A stretch of 34,200 nucleotides of DNA from JAMIFN01 sp964608575. Lineage in GTDB: Bacteria; Pseudomonadota; Gammaproteobacteria; Burkholderiales; Burkholderiaceae_C. The stretch covers positions 1 to 34,200 of the forward strand of contig CAZSPW010000004.1 of assembly GCA_964608575.1 (NCBI GenBank), read 5' to 3'. Under the pieces are notes generated by a model. It saw nothing but the letters and a program-made list of their open reading frames with translations. It had not been told where the DNA came from and ran no database searches. Shown here in pieces: positions 7,563 through 15,494 of this stretch. The stretch's first letter is position 1. Every line of letters starts with the position of its first letter. The position numbers and the translations under genes are program-made.

Positions 7563-9488
7563 ATGCCATCTATGCAAGATCAGCCCCAATCGCACAGCAG
7601 CCAATTTGCCCTCCTTACGCAAAGGCGCTTTGCTCCTTTTTTCATCACCCAGGTGCTGGGCGCTATCAATGACAATATTTTTCGCTTTGCCTTCATCGTC
7701 ATGGTCACGGTGGGGCTGATACAAAGCAGCTGGCTCACGCCATTGCAGGTGGGCAGCGTGGTTAATGCCGTGTTTGTTTTGCCTTTCTTATTGTTTTCCG
7801 CCAGCGCGGGGCAGCTCACCGATAAATTCAATAAAACCCGCATCATTCGCCTTGTCAAAGATTTAGAGATTTTTATCGCCGCCGTGGCAGCCTGGGGCTT
7901 TGTGCAGCATTCGCCCTACGCCTTGCTCTTCTGCACTTTTTTGATGGGGCTGCACTCCACCTTGTTTGGTCCGGTGAAATACGCCTTGCTGCCGCAAGTG
8001 CTGCACGAACGCGAATTGGTGGGCGGCAACGGCATGATAGAAATGGGCACATTTGTGGCGATTTTGCTGGGGCAAATGGCGGGCACCCTGCTTATAGGCA
8101 TTGAATTTGGTGTGCAATGGGCGGCGTTAGTCTGCGTGTTGGTGGCCATTGCGGGGCGCATCAGCGCACAGTTCGTGCCCATGACTGAGCCTGGGGACGC
8201 GGCGCTGAAGCTCAATTGGAATCCATTGTCTGAAACCTGGCGCAACCTCAAGCTGGCCTATGAGCGCCCCGTGGTATTTCGCTCTTTGCTGGGTATTAGC
8301 TGGATGTGGTTTTTTGGCGCAGCCGTGACCACGCAACTGCCCGCACTGTCGGCTGATTTGTTGCATGGGGATAGCCAAGTCACGGCCTTGCTACTGGTGA
8401 TTTTTTCTGTGGGTGTGGGCTTGGGCGCACTGCTGTGCGAAACCTTGTCTAACCGCCATGTGGAAATTGGCCTAGTACCGCTGGGCGCTATCGGTATGAG
8501 TGTGTTTGCCATTGATTTGTATTTTGCCTTGCACGCGCTGACCCCGCCTGCCGAAGCAGCCAGCCTGCATGTGGCGGCGTTTTTGGCCGATGCCCAGCAT
8601 TGGCGCGTATTGTTTGATCTGGCGCTGCTGGCCTTGTCTGCAGGTTTGTACAGCGTACCCATGTACGCCTTAGTGCAATGGCGCAGCCCTGCCACGCACC
8701 GTGCCCGCATCATTGCCGCCAACAATATCTTGAACGCGCTGTTCATGATCGTCAGCGCGGGCATGGTGGCGCTGCTGACGGCGGCGGGCTTCACCCTGGC
8801 GCAAGTGCTGCTCATTACGGGCATTTTGAATGTGCTGGTGGCGGGCTATATCTTTTTGCTGGTGCCTGAATACTTGCTGCGCTTTAGCGCCTGGCTATTG
8901 TCGAATCTGGTGTACCGCTTCAAAGTGCGCGGCTCAGGCCATATTCCCCTAGAAGGCGCGGCAATTTTGGCGGCTAATCATGTCAGCTTTGCTGATGCGG
9001 TGCTCTTGATGTCGGCTTCGCCTCGGCCCGTGTACTTTTTGATGGATAGCCGTATTTTTCAAAACCGCTTGCTGGGCTGGATGTTCCGCCTGGCCAAGGC
9101 TATTCCCATTGCGCCTAAAGCTGAAAATCCCGCTTTGTATGAGGCGGCTATGCAACGCGCCCAAGAAGTGCTGGCCTCTGGTGATGTGTTGGGTATCTTC
9201 CCCGAAGGCGGCATCACCCGCGATGGCCAATTGCAGCCCTTCAAAGGTGGCATCATGCGCATATTAGAAGATGCGGCCGCGCAAGGCATGGCCCCGCCCG
9301 TCATCCCCGTGGCGATTCAACATATGTGGGGGTCTTACTTCAGCCGTGTGGACGGTGCGGCCATGTGCAGCCCGCTGCGCCGTGGCGTTTGGTCGCGGGT
9401 TGGCGTGCATATTGGTGCGCCCGTGGCGGCAGGTACGGCTAAGCCTGAAGACCTGCAACAGCAAGTGCAGGCTTTGCTGCATAGTTAA
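7563..9488 (+). CDS. MFS transporter fused to PlsC-type 1-acylglycerol-3-phosphate acyltransferase
   Basis: The 641-residue product joins two domains. Residues ~15-430 form an LplT-like major facilitator with about 12 hydrophobic segments (starts FFITQVLGAINDNIFRFAF; DKFNKTRIIRLVK is the cytoplasmic loop A equivalent). Residues ~445-641 are a PlsC-type acyltransferase with the HX4D motif in NHVSFAD (His473, Asp478) and FPEGGIT (about 546-552). LplT flips lysophospholipids inward and Aas re-acylates them, so this fusion may couple the two steps at the inner membrane. The acyl-ACP synthetase domain of E. coli Aas is absent here. The start is uncertain between 7563 and an in-frame ATG at 7572, with no clear ribosome binding site. 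A repeat copy follows the stop codon. Confidence 0.9.
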   Translation: MPSMQDQPQSHSSQFALLTQRRFAPFFITQVLGAINDNIFRFAFIVMVTVGLIQSSWLTPLQVGSVVNAVFVLPFLLFSASAGQLTDKFNKTRIIRLVKDLEIFIAAVAAWGFVQHSPYALLFCTFLMGLHSTLFGPVKYALLPQVLHERELVGGNGMIEMGTFVAILLGQMAGTLLIGIEFGVQWAALVCVLVAIAGRISAQFVPMTEPGDAALKLNWNPLSETWRNLKLAYERPVVFRSLLGISWMWFFGAAVTTQLPALSADLLHGDSQVTALLLVIFSVGVGLGALLCETLSNRHVEIGLVPLGAIGMSVFAIDLYFALHALTPPAEAASLHVAAFLADAQHWRVLFDLALLALSAGLYSVPMYALVQWRSPATHRARIIAANNILNALFMIVSAGMVALLTAAGFTLAQVLLITGILNVLVAGYIFLLVPEYLLRFSAWLLSNLVYRFKVRGSGHIPLEGAAILAANHVSFADAVLLMSASPRPVYFLMDSRIFQNRLLGWMFRLAKAIPIAPKAENPALYEAAMQRAQEVLASGDVLGIFPEGGITRDGQLQPFKGGIMRILEDAAAQGMAPPVIPVAIQHMWGSYFSRVDGAAMCSPLRRGVWSRVGVHIGAPVAAGTAKPEDLQQQVQALLHS

Positions 9489-9525
9489 AAAGCATAGCTG
9501 CTCAGGCAGATTTGGCGGCCTAATA
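9485..9525 (-). repeat. Dispersed intergenic repeat, copy 2
   Basis: The core is read on the minus strand as TGCCTGAGCAGCT (plus-strand 9496-9508), preceded by TTAGGCCGCCAAATC and followed by ATGCTTTTTAA. It begins at the stop codon of the MFS/PlsC gene, in the gap before the convergent hpnC-like gene. Confidence 0.8.
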
Positions 9526-9599
9526 TCGCAATTTAATATAAAAAATCTCTTGCGGGGCAGCTGTCAGCATACTGTGCGGGTGCCGCCTCTAGGCTTGGT

Positions 9600-10442
9600 T
9601 CAACGCGGCCTAGGCAAACACAATGCCAAACGCAACATGGGCAGGGCATCTTTTTTGCTTAAAGCAGGGCGCTGCTGCGCGGTGTTATAGCCTTGCGCGG
9701 CGATTTTGTCCAAGATGCGGATCCCGCCCGCCATGACCAAGCGCAGCTCCAGCCCCGCTTGCCCGCCTATGCGCCCAGGCAGGGCGCGGGCGCGCAGCAT
9801 CAATTGCCGCGCCAGGGCGCAGCATTCGGCCAGCACTTGGCGCAGGGCAGGGGTGTCTTGTAAAGACTGCACTTGCGCCTGGCTGATGCCATATTTAGCC
9901 AGCAAAGCCACAGGCAGGTAATAGCGGCCACGGGGCACATCAACGCTGATATCCTGCCAAAAATTGATCAGCTGCAAAGCCGTGCAAATGGCATCGCTCT
10001 CGCGCTGCGCTACTTTGTCGTGCACGCCATATAAATGCAGCAATAAACGCCCGACGGGATTGGCCGAATAGCGGGCGTAAGCCATCAATTCTTGATGATT
10101 GGCATACCAATAGGCGTTGGCACTGTGCTGCACATCCAATTCAAATGCGGTGAGCAAATCGTCCAGCAAATCCACAGGCAATTGGTATTGGGCGATAGCC
10201 GCAGCCAAGGGTTCAAACACGGCGGCAAAGCGGGGCGTTGGGCTTTGCCCTTGCGCTACGGCGTGTAAATCAGCGCGATACGCACGCAAATCGACCAAGC
10301 GCTGCGCTGCGCTCATATCGCCTTCGTCTGCTAAGTCGTCTGCCGTGCGGGCAAACCAGTAAATGGCTTGCACCGCAGGGCGAATACGCGCAGGACAGAG
10401 CCAGCTGGCAACGGGGAAGTTTTCGTAATGATCAACAGCCAT
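9600..10442 (-). CDS. hpnC: HpnC-like squalene/phytoene synthase family protein
   Basis: HpnC acts with HpnD and HpnE to make squalene from farnesyl diphosphate for hopanoids; HpnC converts presqualene diphosphate to hydroxysqualene. The 280-residue product opens with DHYENFPVASWLCP, diagnostic of HpnC. It has the first Asp-rich motif ARTADDLADEGD (Asp35, Asp36, Asp39) and the second motif NFWQDISVDVPRGRYYLP (Asn160, Asp164, Asp168), so it looks catalytically intact. Its ATG is only 12 bases after the stop codon of the RND pump, suggesting it is the last gene of the efflux operon. hpnD, hpnE and squalene-hopene cyclase are not in the window. It could serve another prenyl diphosphate condensation, so the HpnC role is inferred from family resemblance. 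Confidence 0.82.
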   Translation of the reverse strand: MAVDHYENFPVASWLCPARIRPAVQAIYWFARTADDLADEGDMSAAQRLVDLRAYRADLHAVAQGQSPTPRFAAVFEPLAAAIAQYQLPVDLLDDLLTAFELDVQHSANAYWYANHQELMAYARYSANPVGRLLLHLYGVHDKVAQRESDAICTALQLINFWQDISVDVPRGRYYLPVALLAKYGISQAQVQSLQDTPALRQVLAECCALARQLMLRARALPGRIGGQAGLELRLVMAGGIRILDKIAAQGYNTAQQRPALSKKDALPMLRLALCLPRPR

Positions 10443-10454
10443 AAGCTGCGTATC

Positions 10455-13400
10455 TTAGACGCTGGAGCCAGCCCGGTGTAGTGGTTTCATCACGCGTTCG
10501 GTACTGGTTTTATCAGCCCAGCGCGGGAAGAAGCGATCCACTAAACGGCGTTCGGTATCCATCCACGCCGCATACATGGCGGGCAGCGACAGCAAAGTCA
10601 GCGCCGTAGCCGCCACCAAGCCACCCATGATGGCCACCGCCATAGGTCCCCAAAACAGGCTGCGCGTCAGCGGAATCATGGCCAAAATTGCTGCGGCTGC
10701 GGTGAGCGCAATCGGGCGCATGCGCTGCACGGTGGCCAGGGAGATGGCATCCCAGATAGGCAGGCCGTTTTTGCGTTCTTGCTCAATTTGGTCGATCAAA
10801 ATCACGGAATTGCGCTGGATCATGCCAAACAAGGCAATAAAGCCTAATAGCGCGACGAAACCAAAGGGGCGCTGCAAGAGCAGCAGCGCTGCTGCCACCC
10901 CAGGCACGCCCAAAAAGCCCGTGAGAAAGACCAAGACTGAACGGCTAAAGCTTTTGAGCTGCAGCATTAAGAGCGTAAAGGTCAAGAACAGCATCAAGGG
11001 AAAGCCCGCTGCGATCGATTCTGAGCCTGTGGCGCTCATCTCTGCTGCGCCTGCTACCAACATACGGTAATCAGCAGGCCAGGTTTTTTGCGCTTGTGCG
11101 AAGACGGGTTGCAGTTGCTCGGTGACTGTGGCGGGCTGAATACCATCACGGATGTCAGCATTGACGGTAATGGCGTAATCGCCATTCAAGCGCCACATCA
11201 CGCCTGGCTCCCAATCCAATACGGGGCGGGCAATTTGCGCCAGCGGAATACTGCGTCCTGTGCTGGTGGCGACATAGATATTTTGCAGATCGCTCATGCG
11301 GCGTTCGTCATCGGGCGACTGGCGCAACACGATGGAGATCAAATCGTTGCGTTCGCGCAGTTGCCCTATGGTGGCACCGCTGTAGAAAATATTTGTCGCT
11401 TGTGCTAAGGATTGGCTGGTGACGCCCAAGGCGCGGGCTTTGTCTTGGTCTATGTCTAGGCGCAAGACTTTGACTTTTTCGTTCCAGTTGTCGTTCACAT
11501 TGCGCGTATTCGGGTTGGCGCGCATCAGCTCTTTTAAGTGATCGGCGTAGGCGCGCAGTTTCACAGGATCGGGCCCGACCACACGAAACTCCACTGGGTA
11601 TTTCACCGGCGGGCCACTGGGCAAAAAGCGCACACGGGTCAAGGCTTCAGGAAACTCGGCATTGAGCTGCGTCGGCAGCAGCTCGCGCAAGCGGTCGCGA
11701 TCGGCTTTGGTTTTGGGTTGCACCATCAATTGCCCCACATTGGTTTGCGGCATCAATTGTTCGTGCGGCAGGTAAAAGTGCGGAATGCCCGAGCCCATCC
11801 AGCTGGTCACGCTTTCCACGCCATCCATCGCCAATAAACGCTTTTCTAGGCGCTGACCTAAGTCTTGGTTGGCTTGCATACTGGCGCCTTCGGGTAGCCA
11901 GTAATCGATCATCACTTCCATGCGGGCGGAATCGGGAAAGAATTGTTGCTCCACCTTGCCCATGCCTACCACGCCTAGCACGAATACGATGAAGGTAATA
12001 AAAATGGTTTTCCAGCGGTGCTCCACGCAGGCTTCAACGAGATGGCGAAAACGCCGATAAAAAGGCGTGTCATAGATGTCTTTATGCTGCCCCACATGTG
12101 GCTTAACTTGCAGCACCACCGAGCCGATATAAGGCAAAAAGTACACCGATACCACCCAGCTGATGATGAGCGCCAGCACCGTAACGGCAAAAATTGCAAA
12201 GGTGTATTCGCCCGTGATGGAGCGCGCCATACCGATGGGCAAAAAGCCCGCGGCGGTAATCAGCGTACCGGTGAGCATGGGCTTGGCGGTGTGGTCGTAG
12301 GCGTAGCTGGCAGAATCCATCATGGTGTGGCCCTCTTCCAGTTTGCGCACCATCATTTCAATGGCGATGATGGCATCATCGACTAACAGCCCCAAAGCAA
12401 TAATCAGCGCCCCGAGCGAGATTTTGTGCAGGCCAATATCAAAAAACTTCATGGATATAAAGGTGATGGCCAGCACCAGTGGGATGCAAATGCCCACCAC
12501 CCAACCTGGGCGCATATCGACAAACCAGCCCAAACGCCCGCCTTTGTGCAGCCCTAAACTGACAAAGCTGACCAAGAGTACGATGATCACCGCTTCCATC
12601 AATGCGCGTACAAATTCGGCGACGGAATCAGCCACTACTTTGGGTTGATCTTGCACCTGCTTGAGGGTCACGCCTGCGGGCAGGGTTTGCTCTATCGCGG
12701 CAATTTCGGCTTTGAGGTTTTTGCCCAAACGAATCACATCGCCGCCTTTGCTCATGGACAAGCCCAGTGCGAGCATGGGTTTGCCGTTGAAGTGCACCTG
12801 TGGCGGTGGCGGGTCTTCATAAGCTCGCTCAATATGGGCAATATCTGCCAGCTTCAACAAGCGCCCATTGGCACCTTTAATCGGCATGGCTTTGAGCTGT
12901 GCTATGCCTTGGAATTGTCCGCTCATGCGGATTTGCACCACATCGCTGGGCGTTTGTACTTGCCCTGTTGCTTCCACCGCATTTTGCTGCCCTAGCTGGG
13001 CGATGATGGCTTGCATATCTAAGCCATATTGGGCCAGGCGCTGATTGCTGATATTGATGTACACCACCTCAGGCTGCACGCCCCAGATTTCCACTTTGTT
13101 CACATCTTTAACGCGCATTAGGCGCTGGCGCAAGCTATCGGCCAAGTGTTTCAACTCGGCACTGCTGTAATCGCTCTCCTCGGCTTGTAGGGCGTAAATA
13201 ATGCCGAAAACATCACCAAATTCATCATTGAAAAACGGCCCCTGCACCCCTTGCGGCAGCAAATAGCGCTTGTCGCTTATATGTTTGCGCACGGTGTACC
13301 AAACATTTTGAATTTCGCTGCCGCGTATGTTTTCCGCCGCTTCAAACAGGATGGTTAATTCCCCCGGTTTGGTGTAAGTGCCCACGCGCTTGACATGGGG

Positions 13401-13661
13401 CACTTCACCTAGGGTTTTTTCCATGGGGTCGGCCACCAGTTCGGCCATTTGCTGTGTGGTCGCACCTGGCCAGTAGGCGCGGATCATCATGGCGCGAAAT
13501 TCAAAAGGCGGGTCTTCGTCTTGCCCTAGTTGAAAATAAGCGGCGATGCCAAACAGCATCAACACAATCATCAAGTAGCGCGTTAAAGGGGCATTTTGCA
13601 GCGCCCAGCGCGAGAGGTTAAAGCCCTGCTTTGGGGCTGGTGCAATTGGCTTTTCGCTCAT
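10455..13661 (-). CDS. RND efflux transporter permease (AcrB/HAE family)
   Basis: This inner-membrane drug/proton antiporter forms a tripartite pump with the adaptor encoded just upstream and an outer-membrane channel. At 1068 residues it has the AcrB-type length. Visible are the first transmembrane helix (LTRYLMIVLMLFGIAAYF), the porter domains, the TM4 proton-relay pair GLLVDDAIIAIE (Asp428, Asp429), and the second half repeating the pattern after about residue 560. In TM10 the relay position corresponding to AcrB Lys940 appears as Arg in GMIQRNSVILID, as I recall for some related HAE-type pumps. The ATG at 13661 is 3 bases after the adaptor stop codon. No TolC-type gene is in the operon. 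Substrates cannot be inferred. Confidence 0.93.
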   Translation of the reverse strand: MSEKPIAPAPKQGFNLSRWALQNAPLTRYLMIVLMLFGIAAYFQLGQDEDPPFEFRAMMIRAYWPGATTQQMAELVADPMEKTLGEVPHVKRVGTYTKPGELTILFEAAENIRGSEIQNVWYTVRKHISDKRYLLPQGVQGPFFNDEFGDVFGIIYALQAEESDYSSAELKHLADSLRQRLMRVKDVNKVEIWGVQPEVVYINISNQRLAQYGLDMQAIIAQLGQQNAVEATGQVQTPSDVVQIRMSGQFQGIAQLKAMPIKGANGRLLKLADIAHIERAYEDPPPPQVHFNGKPMLALGLSMSKGGDVIRLGKNLKAEIAAIEQTLPAGVTLKQVQDQPKVVADSVAEFVRALMEAVIIVLLVSFVSLGLHKGGRLGWFVDMRPGWVVGICIPLVLAITFISMKFFDIGLHKISLGALIIALGLLVDDAIIAIEMMVRKLEEGHTMMDSASYAYDHTAKPMLTGTLITAAGFLPIGMARSITGEYTFAIFAVTVLALIISWVVSVYFLPYIGSVVLQVKPHVGQHKDIYDTPFYRRFRHLVEACVEHRWKTIFITFIVFVLGVVGMGKVEQQFFPDSARMEVMIDYWLPEGASMQANQDLGQRLEKRLLAMDGVESVTSWMGSGIPHFYLPHEQLMPQTNVGQLMVQPKTKADRDRLRELLPTQLNAEFPEALTRVRFLPSGPPVKYPVEFRVVGPDPVKLRAYADHLKELMRANPNTRNVNDNWNEKVKVLRLDIDQDKARALGVTSQSLAQATNIFYSGATIGQLRERNDLISIVLRQSPDDERRMSDLQNIYVATSTGRSIPLAQIARPVLDWEPGVMWRLNGDYAITVNADIRDGIQPATVTEQLQPVFAQAQKTWPADYRMLVAGAAEMSATGSESIAAGFPLMLFLTFTLLMLQLKSFSRSVLVFLTGFLGVPGVAAALLLLQRPFGFVALLGFIALFGMIQRNSVILIDQIEQERKNGLPIWDAISLATVQRMRPIALTAAAAILAMIPLTRSLFWGPMAVAIMGGLVAATALTLLSLPAMYAAWMDTERRLVDRFFPRWADKTSTERVMKPLHRAGSSV

Positions 13662-13664
13662 GGC

Positions 13665-14804
13665 TTAGCTCCCGCTGGCAGATGTGTTGTCAGCCGTGGG
13701 CTTGCCTTCATAGGGCGTGACTTTTTGCCCATCAGTCAGGGTGTGCACACCAGCGACGACCACTTGCTCGCCCGCTTGCAAGCCTTTTTCTATGGCCACC
13801 GCATTGCCCACTATCGCACCTGTTTGCACGCTGCGCATTTTCACTTGCCCGGCTTGGGCATCAAACACCCACACGATACTGCCTTGGCTCTCGCGTTTGA
13901 TGGCCGATAGTGGCAAAAGCAGGGCTTGCGCTTGCTTGGCCTCAGGCGGATAAATGCGCACGGTGCTGCCTAAAGCTGGGGCAGCATTTTGTGGTGCATC
14001 TATGCCTACTTTGACGGTGAAGGTGCGGGTAATGGGGTCGGCGCTGGCAGCGATTTCGCGCACGCGGCCAGTCCAGCTCTGCTGCATCTCTGTGCTAACG
14101 GCCGTCCAGTTGCTGATACGCACGCTGGTGCCTATGGGCAGGCTGTGCTGTGCGCCTTCAGGCAGGGCAAACACCACATCGCGTGGCCCATCTTGTGCCA
14201 ATTGAAAGACGGGCTGGCCTGCGCCCAGCACCTGACCAGGTTCGGCCAATACAGCGGTGATGATGCCAGCGTAGTCAGCCACCAAATTGCCATATTGCAC
14301 TTGATGGCTTTGTACCTGTGCCTGCGCTTGGGCTTGCTGCAGTTGCGCTTCATTAGCCTTGAGTTGAGCTTGTAATTTTTCTAATTGCGCGCCGCTGATA
14401 AAACCTTGTTGGCGCAATGCTTCAAAGCGCTGCAAATCGGCGGCGGCTAAGTTGCGGGCAGTATCAGCCGCCTGCACTTGTGCTGTGGCGGCTTGCTGCG
14501 CTAAGCGGTAATCGGCAGGGTCTAATTGCGCCAACACTTGCCCCGCTTTGACGCTTTGCCCCAATTGCGCGCTGCGACTTTGTAATTTGCCTGCTACGCG
14601 GAAGCCCAAACTGCTTTCCACACGCGCATGCACTTCGCCCGCGAAAGTTTCGCCGCTGTCTTGTATAGGTTGATTGCCGACGGTAAACAACTTGACTGCG
14701 CGCGCAGGGGCTTCTGCTTGGGGCTTGGGGCTACAAGCGCCGAGTAAAAATATTCCGGCGACAACAGGTAATACAGCCGCAGAAAAAGAAAGTAATTTTT
14801 TCAT
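13665..14804 (-). CDS. RND efflux periplasmic adaptor lipoprotein (HlyD/MFP family)
   Basis: The adaptor bridges the RND pump and an outer-membrane channel. From the ATG at 14804 the product is 379 residues. It starts MKKLLSFSAAVLPVVAGIFLLGAC, a lipoprotein signal with lipobox LGAC, so it is probably anchored in the inner membrane by lipid. A split lipoyl domain flanks a helical hairpin rich in Ala and Gln (from AGQVLAQLDPADYRLAQQAA to QAQAQAQVQSHQVQYGN), followed by beta-barrel and membrane-proximal regions. The frame is open up to an ATG at 14876, but that ATG lies inside the palindromic operator. The 14804 start, with GGTGGC about 6 bases ahead and a signal peptide directly following, is better. 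Confidence 0.92.
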   Translation of the reverse strand: MKKLLSFSAAVLPVVAGIFLLGACSPKPQAEAPARAVKLFTVGNQPIQDSGETFAGEVHARVESSLGFRVAGKLQSRSAQLGQSVKAGQVLAQLDPADYRLAQQAATAQVQAADTARNLAAADLQRFEALRQQGFISGAQLEKLQAQLKANEAQLQQAQAQAQVQSHQVQYGNLVADYAGIITAVLAEPGQVLGAGQPVFQLAQDGPRDVVFALPEGAQHSLPIGTSVRISNWTAVSTEMQQSWTGRVREIAASADPITRTFTVKVGIDAPQNAAPALGSTVRIYPPEAKQAQALLLPLSAIKRESQGSIVWVFDAQAGQVKMRSVQTGAIVGNAVAIEKGLQAGEQVVVAGVHTLTDGQKVTPYEGKPTADNTSASGS

Positions 14805-14815
14805 CAAAAGCCACC

Positions 14816-14844
14816 AAAAAAAGAAGCTGCTTTTTTCTGCAGCT
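14816..14844 (-). promoter_or_regulatory. Terminator-like hairpin with U-tract in the efflux operon leader
   Basis: On the minus strand AGCTGC, an eight-base A-rich loop and GCAGCT form a perfect 6-bp stem, followed by TC and seven T residues. It lies between the operator candidate and the adaptor start codon, ending 12 bases before the ATG. It could act as an attenuator. The stem is short, so this is tentative. Confidence 0.45.
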
Positions 14845-14861
14845 CGGTCAAGGTTGTTCTC

Positions 14862-14875
14862 TGACCATTTGGTCA
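14862..14875. promoter_or_regulatory. Palindromic operator candidate ahead of the efflux operon
   Basis: TGACCATTTGGTCA is a perfect 6-bp inverted repeat with a two-base centre, the form commonly bound by TetR/AcrR-type repressors of RND pumps. It sits just downstream of a candidate minus-strand promoter and 58 bases upstream of the adaptor ATG. No regulator gene is present in the window. Confidence 0.55.
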
Positions 14876-14887
14876 TTAGTGTGCGAA

Positions 14888-14917
14888 AGTGTAATCAAAA
14901 TCGCCTAAACCTAGCAA
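14888..14917 (-). promoter_or_regulatory. Candidate promoter of the efflux operon
   Basis: On the minus strand TTGCTA (plus 14912-14917) and TACACT (plus 14888-14893) are 18 bases apart. Initiation would fall near 14881, so the palindrome at 14862-14875 would lie at about +6 to +19, a typical repressor position. Confidence 0.45.
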
Positions 14918-14954
14918 GATTTTCGCGGTTTTTAGCTCTTTTACAATAAGCCTT

Positions 14955-15272
14955 ATGAGTAAATCGCCCCTTTCTGTTGAACACTGCCACGATATGCACG
15001 ATGTGCGCCGCCACATCGATGCGATAGATGCAGTGCTGGTTCCCCTCCTGGCGCAGCGTCAGGGTTATGTGGCGCAGGCTGCGCGCATCAAACAAAATCT
15101 GGACGATGTGGTGGATGAGGAGCGCATCGAATACATCGTGGCGCGGGTGCGCCGCATGGCGCTCGATACGGGCTTAGATCCCGACATCGCCGAAGGCGCT
15201 TGGCGTGCCATGATGAATGGCTACATCGCGTTTGAGCACCGCGAGTTCAAACGCTTGCGGGGCATGGAATAG
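14955..15272 (+). CDS. Chorismate mutase type II (AroQ/PchB-like), stand-alone
   Basis: AroQ-fold chorismate mutases convert chorismate to prephenate for phenylalanine and tyrosine synthesis. PchB-type members can also have isochorismate-pyruvate lyase activity. The 105-residue product is all helical and shows the family residues: VRRHIDAIDAVLVPLLAQRQGYV (first Arg of the active site, second Arg at the end of helix 1), the Lys in AARIKQ, and DVVDEERIEYIVARVR, with the acidic and Arg residues of helix 2. It ends EHREFKRLRG. It lacks a signal peptide, so it is cytoplasmic. No salicylate or siderophore genes are nearby, so prephenate synthesis is the simpler role. It is divergent from the efflux operon and followed by two hairpins and a repeat copy. 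Confidence 0.88.
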   Translation: MSKSPLSVEHCHDMHDVRRHIDAIDAVLVPLLAQRQGYVAQAARIKQNLDDVVDEERIEYIVARVRRMALDTGLDPDIAEGAWRAMMNGYIAFEHREFKRLRGME

Positions 15273-15338
15273 TTCCAAAGTTGATACCAATAACGCGCAA
15301 AATTTGAATTTCCGCTGGATTGGTATTGAAAATGGAAC
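15272..15338. repeat. Long interrupted inverted repeat after the chorismate mutase gene
   Basis: GTTCCA (15272-15277) pairs with TGGAAC (15333-15338), and ATACCAAT (15284-15291) pairs with ATTGGTAT (15319-15326). The arms are separated by six bases on each side and enclose a 27-base loop. The symmetry makes chance less likely. It starts at the last base of the stop codon and has no T-tract of its own. Confidence 0.6.
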
Positions 15339-15386
15339 AATGGCTTGGCTGCCTCGGGCTTGCGGCTTTAAATAGCCATTTTTTTT
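15339..15386 (+). terminator. Possible rho-independent terminator after the chorismate mutase gene
   Basis: AATGGCT (15339-15345) pairs with AGCCATT (15374-15380), and the second arm runs directly into a run of T residues. The loop is long (28 bases) but GC-rich and may fold further. Confidence 0.5.
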
Positions 15387-15438
15387 GGTGTTTTCTGGCA
15401 TTTAAGCCGAAAAATCTGCCTGAGCAGCTCACTTTTTT
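15387..15438 (+). repeat. Dispersed intergenic repeat, copy 3
   Basis: The core TGCCTGAGCAGCT (15417-15429) is followed by CACTTTTTT and preceded by GGCATTTAAGCCGAAAAATC, which itself can form a short hairpin. It lies between the convergent chorismate mutase and pgi genes. Confidence 0.8.
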
Positions 15439-15494
15439 GAAGTGAATTTTGCAGTGGAATAGGCTTGCATCGCAGCCCAGCTGCAGACCTGCTC

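Noticed and set aside
8258..8824. 188-codon minus-strand open frame inside the MFS/PlsC gene
   Set aside because: It is antisense to a well-supported transporter domain, with no domain features.
14805..14876. Longer start for the efflux adaptor at 14876
   Set aside because: The extra codons would place the start inside the palindromic operator and put 24 polar and aromatic residues ahead of an otherwise perfect lipoprotein signal.
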